A DNA stretch of 64,000 nucleotides from Phenylobacterium kunshanense (lineage in GTDB: Bacteria > Pseudomonadota > Alphaproteobacteria > Caulobacterales > Caulobacteraceae). The translations under genes and the position numbers were made by a program. Location of the stretch: the NCBI RefSeq assembly GCF_003254525.1, contig NZ_QFYS01000002.1, positions 310,001-374,000 on the forward strand, given 5' to 3'. A model generated the notes under the pieces. The model did no database searches, had not been told where the DNA came from, and saw only the letters and a program-made list of their open reading frames with translations. Below, piece by piece: positions 49,105 through 58,914 of the stretch (position 1 is the stretch's first letter; each line of letters begins with the position of its first letter).

Positions 49105-49581
49105 ATGACCTCATCGTTTCGCGTTCTTCTGGCGGCGCTCGCCGGCGTCGCCCTTGCGGCCATATCCGGCGCGGCGGCGGCCCGGGACTACATCGTGGTG
49201 GGCTCGACCGAGCCCGGCATCGCGAGGGGCCAGAGCTTCGAGGCTGGCGCGCGGGTGAGCCTTCCGCCCGGCCGGACGTTGACCCTGATGCACGCGTCCG
49301 GAAGCCTGCTGACGGTGAAGGGCGCCGCCACGGGCGTGATGCTTCCCCGTCGCCAGGGCAATCAGGCCGAAGCGGACCGCCTGGCGATCATGCGCTCCAT
49401 CGTGGCCCCGCCGCCGTCCCGCGCGACCCGCGGCGGCATCTGTCCTGGTCCTGAAGCGCTGACGAACCTGGACGTCATCGCCCAGGCGCAGCAGGCGGGT
49501 TGCCGCAGCGCCGCCAGCCAGGCGTTGGACGCCTGGATCGCCGGCCAGACGCCGGAAGAGGTCGATCCGTCTCAGGATTGA
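49105..49581 (+). CDS. exported protein, function unknown
   Basis: 158-aa protein with a signal peptide (SSFRVLLAALAGVALAAISG, cleavage after AAA). The first mature half has a beta-rich FEAGARVSLPPGRTLTLMHA, GSLLTVKGAATGVML pattern reminiscent of FecR/SH3-like strands; the second half has two cysteines (GGICPGPE, AGCRSAA). No family recognised. Start ATG 49105 is chosen for the signal peptide; the open frame begins 108 bases earlier. Possible CtrA target (site 156 bases upstream). Its end overlaps the aminotransferase gene by 10 bases. Confidence 0.65.
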   Translation: MTSSFRVLLAALAGVALAAISGAAAARDYIVVGSTEPGIARGQSFEAGARVSLPPGRTLTLMHASGSLLTVKGAATGVMLPRRQGNQAEADRLAIMRSIVAPPPSRATRGGICPGPEALTNLDVIAQAQQAGCRSAASQALDAWIAGQTPEEVDPSQD

Positions 49582-50747
49582 GCGGACACCCGCGACAGGT
49601 CCCGCGCTCTTGCCAGCCGGCGGACACCCTCGTCCAGGGTGGCGTCGGCCTTGGAGAAGCAGAGTCGAACGATGCTGGTCACCGGGTCCGTCTCGTAGAA
49701 CGCCGAGACCGGTATGGCGGCGACGCCGGCCTCCTTCACCGCGCGCAGGCAGAAGGCGCGGTCTGCCTCCGCGATCCCCGATGCGGTCAGGTCGATGCTC
49801 AGGAAATAGGTGCCTTGGCTTGGGAGGACGGTGAACCCTTCCCGGCGCAGGCCCTCGGCCAGACGGTCCCGCGACGCCTCCAGCGCCCTCGGCATGTCAC
49901 GGAACCAGTCGCCGGCATTGGCGAGTCCCCAGGCCACGGCCGTCTGCAGGTTGGGTGGGGTGGTGAACGTCAGGAACTGGTGGGCGCGAGCCAGGCTGTG
50001 GGTCAGTCCGGGGGCGGCGCAGAGGTAGCCGACCTTCCACCCGGTGAGGCCGAACATCTTGCCCGCCGATCCGATCTTCACCGTGCGCTCGCGCATGGCG
50101 GGGAAGGCGATCAGGGGGCGATGCTGCGCGCCAGAGAACACCACCTGCTCCCAGACCTCATCGCACACCGCGACGGCGTCATGCGCCACGCAGAACTCGG
50201 CCAGCAGGGCGAGATCCTCGTCGGGCAGGACCACGCCGGTCGGGTTCATCGGATTGTTCAACACGATCAGCCGCGTGCGCGGAGTGAAGGCCGCCTCCAG
50301 CATCGCGCGCGTGAAACGCCAGTGGGGCGGCTCCAGCCGCACCAGCCGGGGAACGCCGCCCGCCCGGCGGATCAGCGGCAGGTAGGCGTCGTAGAAGGGC
50401 TGGAAGACCACCACCTCGTCGCCCGGCTCTATGAGGGCCAGGAAGCTGGCGGCCAGCGCCTCGGTGGCGCCGGACGTGATGGTCACTTCGCTTGCCCAGT
50501 CGAGATCCAGGTCCTGGGCGCCGTCATAGTGCGCGGCGACCGCCTGGCGCAGCTCGGGCAGGCCGGCCATTGGCGGGTACTGGTTGTAGCCGTTGAGGAC
50601 GGCGTCGGCCGCCTTGGCCCTCACCGCCTCGGGCCCGGGATCATCGGGAAAGCCCTGGCCGAGGTTGATCGCGCCCAGGGTGCGCGCGAGGCCCGACATC
50701 TCCTCGAAGACGGTGGTGGGCAGGCCTGAGAAAATCGCATTCGCCAT
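49572..50747 (-). CDS. class I/II PLP aminotransferase (YbdL/KYAT-like)
   Basis: 391-aa fold-I aminotransferase. INLGQGFPDDPGPEAVRAKA, PMAGLPELRQAVAAHY, NNPMNPTGVVLPDEDLALLA, the PLP lysine in KIGSAGKMFGLTGWKVGYLC (about residue 232) and YFLSIDL are classical. The pattern matches the methionine/kynurenine-oxoglutarate aminotransferase group more than aspartate aminotransferases. Start ATG 50747. Divergent from the GNAT gene. Confidence 0.9.
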   Translation of the reverse strand: MANAIFSGLPTTVFEEMSGLARTLGAINLGQGFPDDPGPEAVRAKAADAVLNGYNQYPPMAGLPELRQAVAAHYDGAQDLDLDWASEVTITSGATEALAASFLALIEPGDEVVVFQPFYDAYLPLIRRAGGVPRLVRLEPPHWRFTRAMLEAAFTPRTRLIVLNNPMNPTGVVLPDEDLALLAEFCVAHDAVAVCDEVWEQVVFSGAQHRPLIAFPAMRERTVKIGSAGKMFGLTGWKVGYLCAAPGLTHSLARAHQFLTFTTPPNLQTAVAWGLANAGDWFRDMPRALEASRDRLAEGLRREGFTVLPSQGTYFLSIDLTASGIAEADRAFCLRAVKEAGVAAIPVSAFYETDPVTSIVRLCFSKADATLDEGVRRLARARDLSRVSAQS

Positions 50748-50797
50748 CGGCCGGACATTGGCGGCAGACTGGGCCCGTGACCACCCCGGAGGACGCC

Positions 50798-51250
50798 ATG
50801 GAGATCGTGGAATTCGAGCCCCGCCATGCCCAGGCCTTCCGGACCCTCAACGAGGCCTGGATTTCCAGACACTTCGTCCTCGAGGCCAAGGACCGCGAGG
50901 TGCTGAACGACCCCCAGGGCAAGATCATCGACAAGGGCGGGCGGATCTTCATGGCCCTGAAGGACGGCGCGCCGGTCGGGTGCGTTGCGCTGATGAAGAT
51001 GGATGACGGCGGGTACGAGGTGGCCAAGATGACCGTCTCCGAGGATCTGCGCGGCTCCGGTCTCGGGCGGCGGCTGATGCAGCGGTGCATAGACGCGGGC
51101 GCCGAGCTGGGCGCCAGGCGTCTCTACCTGGAGACCAACTCCGGCCTGGGGCCGGCGCTCGGCCTCTACCGCGCCATGGGTTTCCGTGACCTCGCGCCCA
51201 TGGAGACGCCGTACGCGCGCGCCGACGTCTTCATGGAGCGGCCCTACTAG
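50798..51250 (+). CDS. GNAT-family N-acetyltransferase
   Basis: 150-aa acetyltransferase with MTVSEDLRGSGLGRRLMQRC as acetyl-CoA loop (RGSGLG) and LYLETNSGLGPALGLYRAMG as the C-terminal motif, similar to the group that acts on small molecules or peptides. I start at ATG 50798 because GGAGG stands five bases before it; the GTG at 50777 is also open. Ends overlapping the convergent ABC transporter gene by 4 bases. Confidence 0.85.
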   Translation: MEIVEFEPRHAQAFRTLNEAWISRHFVLEAKDREVLNDPQGKIIDKGGRIFMALKDGAPVGCVALMKMDDGGYEVAKMTVSEDLRGSGLGRRLMQRCIDAGAELGARRLYLETNSGLGPALGLYRAMGFRDLAPMETPYARADVFMERPY

Positions 51251-53040
51251 AGGCTGGCCTGGACCCGGTGGAGGGCGGCGTAGGCGCCTCCCGCCGCCAT
51301 CAGCTCCTCGTGCCGGCCCTGCTCGGCGATGCCGTTCTCCGTCAGGACCACGATCCGGTCGGCGTTGCGCACCGTGGACAGCCGATGCGCGATGACGATC
51401 GTCGTGCGCGTGCGGGTGAGATCGGCGAGTGATTGCTGGATCGCCCGCTCGCTCTCGTTGTCGAGGGCGCTGGTGGCCTCGTCGAAGATCAGGATCGGCG
51501 GGTCCCTCAGGAATGATCGGGCGATGGTCAGGCGCTGCTTCTGGCCGCCGGAGAGGCGCACCCCGCGTTGGCCGATGTCGGTGTCGTAGCCATCGGGTAA
51601 GGCCATGATGAAGTCGTGGGCGTGGGCCCGCCGGGCGGCGGCCACCACCTCGTCACGTGTGGCGCCGGGCCGCCCATAGAGCAGGTTCTCCAGCACCGTG
51701 CCGGCGAACAGGTAGACGTCCTGCTGCACCACCCCGATGTTCCTTCGCAGCGAAGCGAGCGTGACCTCGCGGATGTCCTGCCCGTCCACCAGGATCCGGC
51801 CTCGGCTCGCCTCATAGAAGCGGGGGATGAGGGCGCAGAGGGTGGATTTGCCGACTCCCGACGCCCCGACCAGAGTCACGAATTCACCGGCCCGGACGTC
51901 GAGCGACACGTTGGTCAGCACCGGGGGGCTGTCCGGCCGATAGGCGAAGCCGACGCCGCGCAGGCTGACGTCGCCGCGCACCCGACCGAGTTCGCGGGCG
52001 CCTGGCGCGTCGAGGATGTCGGGACGCGTCTCAAGCACTTCCATGAAGCGCGTGAAGCCGGTGTAGCCCTGCTGCCAGAGCCGCACGAAGTTCACCGCCC
52101 GCTGGATCGGGTCGATCAGGATGGCGACGCAGAGGAGGAAGGTCAGCAGGTCGGCGACGCTCATCCGGTCCTGCGCCACCCGCACCGCGCCGCCGACCAC
52201 CACGGCGACCGTGACGAGCTGGGCGAAGGCGGTCATGCCCACATAGAACAGGGCCTCGCTGCGATAGCCGGCGCGGCGGATGTCGAGGAAGCGGGTGTTC
52301 TCGGCCTCGAACCGGCGAACTTCGGCCTGTTCGCCGCCGAAGGCCTTCACCACCCGAACGCCGGCGAGCGAGTCTTCCACCCGCTCGTTGATGGCGGCGA
52401 TCTGCGCCTTTCCGGCCCGCAGGGTGACGCTCATCCGGCCATTGAAGTGCAGGGCGTAGAGAAGCGCGAAGGGGAAGGCGGCCAGGATCGAGAGGGTCAG
52501 GCCGGGGTCGATCCACGTCAGGATCGCCGCCGCTCCACCGAACTTCAGCAGGGAGATGGCCAGGTCCTCTGGGCCATGGTGGCACAGCTCGCCGATGGCG
52601 AAGAGGTCGTTTGTGATGCGGCTCATGAGCTGGCCCACGCGCTCGCGGTCGTAGAAGCCGAACGACAGCTTCTGGAGATGCTCGAAGAGCTCGCGGCGCA
52701 TGGCGCCCTCGATCTTCGCGCCCATCACGTGGCCCTGATAGTCCACGAAGGCCGTGCAGAGCGCCTGCAGGGCCACCAGGGCCAGCATCACCCCGCCCGT
52801 GACGAGGATGGACCTAGTGGCGTCGTCGGCGCCGCTCAGATCTCCGAGCTGTCGGGTGATCCAGTTGGCGCAGACGGGCAGGGCGAGCGCGGTCGCCGCC
52901 ACGACGACGGCGCAGGCGAGATCGGCCGCCAGCAACGGCAGGTGCGGCCGGTAGTAGTCGAGGAATTTGCAGAGGCGGCGACGGGCCGCCGGGATCGAGG
53001 CGCTATGGTCGGCGCGCGCCTCCAGGGATCGCGAATGCAT
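51247..53040 (-). CDS. ABC exporter, fused membrane and ATPase domains (MsbA-like)
   Basis: 597-aa half-transporter. Six-helix membrane domain (residues about 30-330, with LSFGFYDRERVGQLMSRITN as coupling region), then the ATPase with Walker A GASGVGKSTLCALI, Q-loop VVQQDVYLFAGTV, signature RLSGGQKQRLTIAR and Walker B ILIFDEATSALDNESE plus the IVIAHRLSTV H-loop. Substrate could be lipid, peptide or siderophore. A Fur-box-like palindrome lies 160 bases upstream of its start in the intergenic region shared with the 153-aa gene. Confidence 0.9.
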   Translation of the reverse strand: MHSRSLEARADHSASIPAARRRLCKFLDYYRPHLPLLAADLACAVVVAATALALPVCANWITRQLGDLSGADDATRSILVTGGVMLALVALQALCTAFVDYQGHVMGAKIEGAMRRELFEHLQKLSFGFYDRERVGQLMSRITNDLFAIGELCHHGPEDLAISLLKFGGAAAILTWIDPGLTLSILAAFPFALLYALHFNGRMSVTLRAGKAQIAAINERVEDSLAGVRVVKAFGGEQAEVRRFEAENTRFLDIRRAGYRSEALFYVGMTAFAQLVTVAVVVGGAVRVAQDRMSVADLLTFLLCVAILIDPIQRAVNFVRLWQQGYTGFTRFMEVLETRPDILDAPGARELGRVRGDVSLRGVGFAYRPDSPPVLTNVSLDVRAGEFVTLVGASGVGKSTLCALIPRFYEASRGRILVDGQDIREVTLASLRRNIGVVQQDVYLFAGTVLENLLYGRPGATRDEVVAAARRAHAHDFIMALPDGYDTDIGQRGVRLSGGQKQRLTIARSFLRDPPILIFDEATSALDNESERAIQQSLADLTRTRTTIVIAHRLSTVRNADRIVVLTENGIAEQGRHEELMAAGGAYAALHRVQASL

Positions 53041-53200
53041 GCGAGGTCATGTCCTGATGACAGGGAAGGGCTCCTTTCCAGTGGGACATGAGGGTCTGCA
53101 TCGGGATCTCCTGCGACGGAGGCTGCTGAGGCCGCGAGGATGACGCCGTTCCGTGAGCGGCGCAATCGCGCAATCACGCGCCCGTGATCTACCTTGATAG

Positions 53201-53217
53201 TTGCGAACGACTCGCAA
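53201..53217. promoter_or_regulatory. Fur-box-like inverted repeat
   Basis: TTGCGA (53201-53206), ACGAC, TCGCAA (53212-53217), inside TTGATAGTTGCGAACGACTC. It matches the alphaproteobacterial iron-box form with TTGCGA half-sites. A GANTC methylation site (GACTC, 53209-53213) sits within it. It lies 32 bases before the ATG of the 153-aa gene, where a repressor would block transcription. Confidence 0.5.
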
Positions 53218-53248
53218 GAGCAATAGTGTCGCGTGACTGGAGAAGCCG

Positions 53249-53710
53249 ATGATCGCGACCTGCGCCGCCAACTCCCTCGCTTCCGATCCGCTCACGCATG
53301 GCGAGCGCCTGCTGGTGCGCACCATCCGGCTGCTGGCCCTCACCGCGCCGTGCCACGGCCTGAAGGGGCTGTTCGAGCAGGCCTGCGGCTGCGCGGGGCA
53401 CGAGGCCTATCGGGTGCTGGAGGTCTTCCTGCAGCAGCTTGGCGCCTGGGGGCGGCGGCGCCTTGCGCTGTCGGTTCCAGCCGACCCGCGGATCACCAAT
53501 GACGAGGCGATGATCCTGGACGCCTTCGGCTGCGCCCAGGCCGAGGACTACCGCTCCCTGGACGAGCGGTTGACGGGGCTGTTGGGAGCCGAGCCGCCCG
53601 CCGGGCTGGGCGCGGCTGTGTGTCTGGTCGCGCAGGCGCTGGCGATGAACGGGCTGCTGGTGCGCGCGCAGCCCTCGCCCGCCGAGGCGTTCCGCTGGGC
53701 GGCGGAGTAG
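53249..53710 (+). CDS. conserved-looking cytosolic protein, function unknown
   Basis: 153-aa helical protein without signal peptide. Contains a Cys/His cluster ALTAPCHGLKGLFEQACGCA (residues 32-51) and a second cysteine-bearing helix (AFGCAQAEDY), which could bind a metal. No family recognised. GGAGAAG precedes ATG 53249, and a Fur-box-like palindrome overlaps its probable promoter, so iron-responsive expression is plausible. Divergent from the ABC exporter. Confidence 0.6.
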   Translation: MIATCAANSLASDPLTHGERLLVRTIRLLALTAPCHGLKGLFEQACGCAGHEAYRVLEVFLQQLGAWGRRRLALSVPADPRITNDEAMILDAFGCAQAEDYRSLDERLTGLLGAEPPAGLGAAVCLVAQALAMNGLLVRAQPSPAEAFRWAAE

Positions 53711-53719
53711 CCGCGGCCA

Positions 53720-54388
53720 TCAATGCTGGGCGGCGAGCACCACGCCCAGCAGGACGGCGGTCCAGTGGGCCGCCGCCGCGGCCACCACATGGCCATGCCA
53801 GATGGCCCGCGAGAACTTCAGCTTCTTGTTCACGTAGAAGATCACGCCGGTCGAGTAGAGAACCCCGCCGGTGACCAGCAGCGCCATGGCGTACCAGGCG
53901 AGGCTGTCGATCATCGGCTTCAGCGCCACCACCACCAGCCAGCCCAGCGCCAGGTAGACGATCACCCAGAACTTGCGGTCGATGCCGGTCAGGAACAGCT
54001 TGCCGAGCGCGCCCAGGCCGGCGATCGACCACACCGCCGCCGTCATGCCCCAGCCCCAGGCTCCGGGCAGGTTGATGGTGAAGGGTGTGTACGAGCCGGC
54101 GATCATCAGGAAGATGCCCGCGTGGTCCAGCCGCCGCAGCGTGGGACGGTGCTGCGGCTTGGCGAAGTTGTAGGCGGTGGAGAAGGCCAGCATGGCGATG
54201 ATGCCGAGCGCATAGATCGAAACGCCCACCACCTGGCTGATCGACCCGCCCAGGACCGCGATGGTCAGCAGCACGATCCCGCCGACCAGGGCCAGCGTCA
54301 GGCCCATGACATGCACCACCAGATCCGCGCACTTGGCGGCCGGGGTCGGGTAGTGGCGGGGCGGATAGGGCTTGGCGGGCGCGTCCAT
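53720..54388 (-). CDS. hemolysin III/PAQR-family membrane protein
   Basis: 222-aa protein with seven hydrophobic helices. HVMGLTLALVGGIVLLTIAV, RRLDHAGIFLMIAGSYTPFT (the conserved LDHxxIxxxIAGSYTPF motif) and AIWHGHVVAAAAAHWTAVLL with its His cluster identify the family; these are thought to be hydrolases acting on lipid-like substrates rather than true hemolysins. Start ATG 54388. Confidence 0.88.
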   Translation of the reverse strand: MDAPAKPYPPRHYPTPAAKCADLVVHVMGLTLALVGGIVLLTIAVLGGSISQVVGVSIYALGIIAMLAFSTAYNFAKPQHRPTLRRLDHAGIFLMIAGSYTPFTINLPGAWGWGMTAAVWSIAGLGALGKLFLTGIDRKFWVIVYLALGWLVVVALKPMIDSLAWYAMALLVTGGVLYSTGVIFYVNKKLKFSRAIWHGHVVAAAAAHWTAVLLGVVLAAQH

Positions 54389-54507
54389 GCCCCTTCGTAG
54401 CGCGCCGTTGCGACATCGGTAAGGCGCCAAGGCGTCGCTTCGTCGGGGCCGCGGCCGCTTGACCAGCGGACGGGCGCCGTGGAACGCCAACGGGGTGGGG
54501 GTGGCGA

Positions 54508-55206
54508 ATGGCTGAACAGGATGTCCTGGGCGCGCTGGCGGCGATGGTGCGGGAGCGTGCGCGAGGGGGAGGCCCCGGCGCGTTCCTGGTCGGCATGGCC
54601 GGCGGAGTGGCGGTGGGCAAGAGCACCCTGGCCCGGGCCCTGGCCGAGCGACTGGCTCCGGGCGATGTCCAGGTGGTCGCCACCGACGGCTTCCTGCGTC
54701 CAAACGCCGAGCTGGCTGCGGGTGACCTGATCCGGCGGAAGGGATTCCCGGAGACCTACGACGTCGCGGCGTTCGCTCGATTCCTCGCCGAGCTGGCGGC
54801 CGGGCGCGCCGCGGCCATGCCGGTCTATTCGCACGTGACCTACGACATCGTGCCGGGCGAGACGCGGACGGTGGGCGGCGAGGGCGTGGTGATCGTCGAG
54901 GGGATCAACGTCCTGCAGTCACCCGAGGCGCGGGCGCGGTTCGGCCTGAGGATCTATGTCGATGCCGACCCGGAGCACATGCACGCCTGGTACCTGCGGC
55001 GGCTGGAGGAGATCGTCGCCAAGGAGCCCGGCAGTCTGATCGCCCAGATCAGGGATCCGGCCCAACGCCTGGCGATCGTCGAGGCCGCCTGGCGCGACAT
55101 CAACCTGGTCAACCTCACCGAGCACATCGCCCCGACGGCGGCGCATGCGGATGTCGTGGTCCGCAAGGCGGCGGACCACGTGCTCAGTGAGCTGGTCGTT
55201 CGCTGA
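54508..55206 (+). CDS. short pantothenate-kinase-like (CoaA) P-loop kinase
   Basis: 232-aa kinase homologous to type I pantothenate kinase: GMAGGVAVGKSTLARALAER (P-loop), VVATDGFLRPNAELAAGDLI, RKGFPETYDVAAFARFLAEL, VYSHVTYDIVPGE and VEGINVLQS match CoaA block by block. It lacks about 80 N-terminal residues relative to the E. coli enzyme and has shorter loops. Alphaproteobacteria usually have full-length coaA near the his genes, so this is probably a paralogue; substrate may differ. Confidence 0.78.
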   Translation: MAEQDVLGALAAMVRERARGGGPGAFLVGMAGGVAVGKSTLARALAERLAPGDVQVVATDGFLRPNAELAAGDLIRRKGFPETYDVAAFARFLAELAAGRAAAMPVYSHVTYDIVPGETRTVGGEGVVIVEGINVLQSPEARARFGLRIYVDADPEHMHAWYLRRLEEIVAKEPGSLIAQIRDPAQRLAIVEAAWRDINLVNLTEHIAPTAAHADVVVRKAADHVLSELVVR

Positions 55207-55209
55207 GGC

Positions 55210-57045
<1,836 letters not shown>

Positions 57046-57109
57046 GGTGCGGGCAGACTCGTTCAGAAGGCGCGCGCTTGTAGGCGAAGCCGGGCCTCCC
57101 GCATAGGGC

Positions 57110-57128
57110 ATTGTGCGCCGCACATAAG
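57110..57128. repeat. 19-bp palindromic repeat, copy 1 (typA side)
   Basis: ATTGTGCGCCGCACATAAG. The core TGTGC-GCC-GCACA (57112-57124) is a perfect inverted repeat. The second copy is 116 bases to the right and matches at 17 of 19 positions. Such spacing and identity point to one regulator binding twice. Confidence 0.6.
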
Positions 57129-57148
57129 AACGCGGCGATTTGACGTAA

Positions 57149-57165
57149 GGTTATCGGTGATAACC
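57149..57165. repeat. inverted repeat between typA and the sRNA
   Basis: GGTTATC-GGT-GATAACC, perfect 7-bp arms with a 3-base centre. Possible operator. A further inverted repeat, CTGACG-TGG-CGTCAG, lies at 57181-57195. Confidence 0.45.
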
Positions 57166-57218
57166 GGGGAAATTCCGCCCCTGACGTGGCGTCAGCGCGA
57201 AAATTTTCTGCGAAGGGG

Positions 57219-57247
57219 TTGCATTATTGTGCGCTGCACATTAGCTA
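57219..57247 (+). promoter_or_regulatory. candidate sRNA promoter
   Basis: TTGCAT (57219-57224), 17-base spacer, TAGCTA (57242-57247), predicted start about 57254. The second palindromic repeat (57226-57244) fills the spacer and touches the -10, ideal for a repressor. Confidence 0.45.
57226..57244. repeat. 19-bp palindromic repeat, copy 2 (sRNA promoter)
   Basis: ATTGTGCGCTGCACATTAG, core TGTGC-GCT-GCACA (57228-57240). TGC/GCA-rich palindromes of this shape resemble operators of the polyhydroxybutyrate-responsive repressor PhaR/AniA; this is inference from the motif. Confidence 0.55.
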
Positions 57248-57253
57248 GGAGGT

Positions 57254-57336
57254 GTGAGGCGTCGCTGACGCCTTTGCCCTTCTGGGCGTTTCCTCCCTAA
57301 TGAAACTGCCGCGCTCGACAGCGCGGCATTTTTTTT
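57254..57336 (+). ncRNA. small RNA of the alpha-r8 (MmgR/suhB) type
   Basis: About 83 nt: a 7-bp stem-loop (57257-57263 with 57267-57273), a short GCCC-TTCT-GGGC hairpin (57276-57287), an unpaired stretch containing TTTCCTCCCT (57289-57298), and an intrinsic terminator. The ten-base unpaired motif followed by a GC-rich terminator is the signature I associate with alphaproteobacterial MmgR-type sRNAs, which limit polyhydroxybutyrate accumulation in Sinorhizobium. The 57046-57405 gap holds no protein gene. Confidence 0.7.
57307..57336 (+). terminator. terminator of the MmgR-type sRNA
   Basis: TGCCGCGCT (57307-57315), loop CGAC plus closing AGCGCGGCA (57320-57328), then eight T residues (57329-57336). 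Confidence 0.9.
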
Positions 57337-57405
57337 GGCTGTGGCGCGAGGGGTGAGCCCAGCGTCGCCTTCAATGTGATGGCGCTGGACAGGGCCAGCG
57401 CCAAG

Positions 57406-57849
57406 TCAGGCTGTTGAACTCCCGTCTTGTGCGGATCGCCGGAAGACTGAGGTCGCTGCTCGCTTGAAGCCAAGCTGTTCAAACAGTCGGTGGGCTACGC
57501 TGCGCGTCGGGTTCGAGGTGAGGCTGATCGCAACGTCACCATAGGAAGCCGCCTTCGCAACGGCGGCTTGCATCAACGCCCGCCCGTGCCCCTTCCCTCG
57601 GTAGGCGGGGTCAACAATTACGCTCTCGATCCAAAGTCGAACGCCCTGGGGAAGGCGCATGGGGACGAGGCAGACCAGTCCGACGATGGTCCCATCGACC
57701 GTCAGCGAGAATAGGTGATTGATCTCCGCGACGCGGCGGAGTTCCGTCTGGCTGATGGCTCGCGGGGAGCCAGCGAGAAGGGTCATGAGCCGGGATATGT
57801 CACTCGTCGCCTGGGCCGTGACCTCGTTGGACGTGAGTTCAGAAATCAT
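57406..57849 (-). CDS. GNAT-family N-acetyltransferase
   Basis: 147-aa acetyltransferase: VIVDPAYRGKGHGRALMQAA (acetyl-CoA loop, RGKGHG) and SLTSNPTRSVAHRLFEQLGF. The gene has visibly more A/T in third positions and fewer strongly GC codons than its neighbours, which hints at recent acquisition, though this is judged by eye. Target unknown. Confidence 0.82.
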   Translation of the reverse strand: MISELTSNEVTAQATSDISRLMTLLAGSPRAISQTELRRVAEINHLFSLTVDGTIVGLVCLVPMRLPQGVRLWIESVIVDPAYRGKGHGRALMQAAVAKAASYGDVAISLTSNPTRSVAHRLFEQLGFKRAATSVFRRSAQDGSSTA

Positions 57850-57877
57850 AGCCGTCGGCGCCTAGCTCCAACGATGC

Positions 57878-58786
57878 CTAGTTCGTCCTGAGCGCGGACC
57901 AGTCGGCCGCGGCCAGCGACGCCGTTAGCGTCTCGATATCTCCGCGCAGGCGTTCGAAGCCGGAGGTGGGCTTGAGTGTCGCCTCGTCGAGATAGAGACC
58001 ACGGTTGATCTCGATCTGCAGGGCGTGGGCGCGGCGTTGGGGCTGGCCGTAGTGCTCGGTGGTGTAGCCGCCGGCGTAGGGTGTGTTGCGGGTGACGCGG
58101 TAGCCCAGAGCCTCCAGTTCGCGCTCGACACGGGCAGGCAGCACGCCGGCGCACGCCGCGCCGTAGCGGTCACCCAGGACGATGTCGCAGGGGCGCTCGC
58201 GGCTGGCCGCCTTGGCCGCGGCGGCCGGCATGGAGTGCCAGTCCACCAGGATGGCGAAGCCGTGGGCCGCCTGGGCCTCCGCGATCAGCCCCCTCAGCGC
58301 CAGGTGATAGGGGCGGTGGGCGTCCTCGATCCGCTTGCGCGCCTCGGCGAAGGTGAGCTTGCGGCTGTAAATTTCCTGTCCTTCGGAAACCACGCGCGCG
58401 ATCGCGCCCAGGCCCGCGGCGACGCGCGCCGTGCGGGCGCGCGCGAAGGCGGGCAACTCGTCGGCGAACATCGAGGCGTCCAGCTCGAACGGCTCGCGGT
58501 TGAGGTCCATATAGGCCCGGGCGTAGCGGGCGGTGATCACGGCGACGCCATGGTCGGTCGCCGCCCTGATCAGGTCGTCCACGAAGGCGTCTTCCGAGCG
58601 GCGGATGCTCAAGGCGTCCAGCGCGGCGGCCGACATCATGTCGTCCGGATAGTGTCGCCCGGAGTGCGGCGAGGCGAACACGAACGGTGTTGGCGGCGCG
58701 CTCTCCGGTCCGGCCCGCCTCAGCTCGAACGCGGCGTGCGCGGCGGCGGCTCCGTTCCGGGGGTCGATCGCGTTCATCGCGCGCAT
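57878..58786 (-). CDS. N-formylglutamate amidohydrolase family
   Basis: About 302-aa zinc hydrolase-like protein. FVFASPHSGRHYPDDMMS, SEDAFVDDLIRAATDHGVAV, YARAYMDLNREPFELDASMF and VDWHSMPAAAAK are the family blocks, and QIEINRGLYLDEATLKP the C-terminal motif. These enzymes release glutamate in histidine degradation or act on related N-formyl or peptide substrates; no hut genes are nearby. Several ATGs (58813, 58786, 58777) are possible starts and none has a good ribosome site; I take 58786. Confidence 0.82.
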   Translation of the reverse strand: MRAMNAIDPRNGAAAAHAAFELRRAGPESAPPTPFVFASPHSGRHYPDDMMSAAALDALSIRRSEDAFVDDLIRAATDHGVAVITARYARAYMDLNREPFELDASMFADELPAFARARTARVAAGLGAIARVVSEGQEIYSRKLTFAEARKRIEDAHRPYHLALRGLIAEAQAAHGFAILVDWHSMPAAAAKAASRERPCDIVLGDRYGAACAGVLPARVERELEALGYRVTRNTPYAGGYTTEHYGQPQRRAHALQIEINRGLYLDEATLKPTSGFERLRGDIETLTASLAAADWSALRTN

Positions 58787-58914
58787 ACAACGCGCGCCGG
58801 GCTCCAGCGTCAAACCAGCCAGACGCGAATCCTCGCTCCAGCGTCAAAGCGCTTCATTACGTGTTTACTCGAACAAGGCTAATGTGGGGTTTCAACTTGA
58901 AGTCCTGTGACCCG

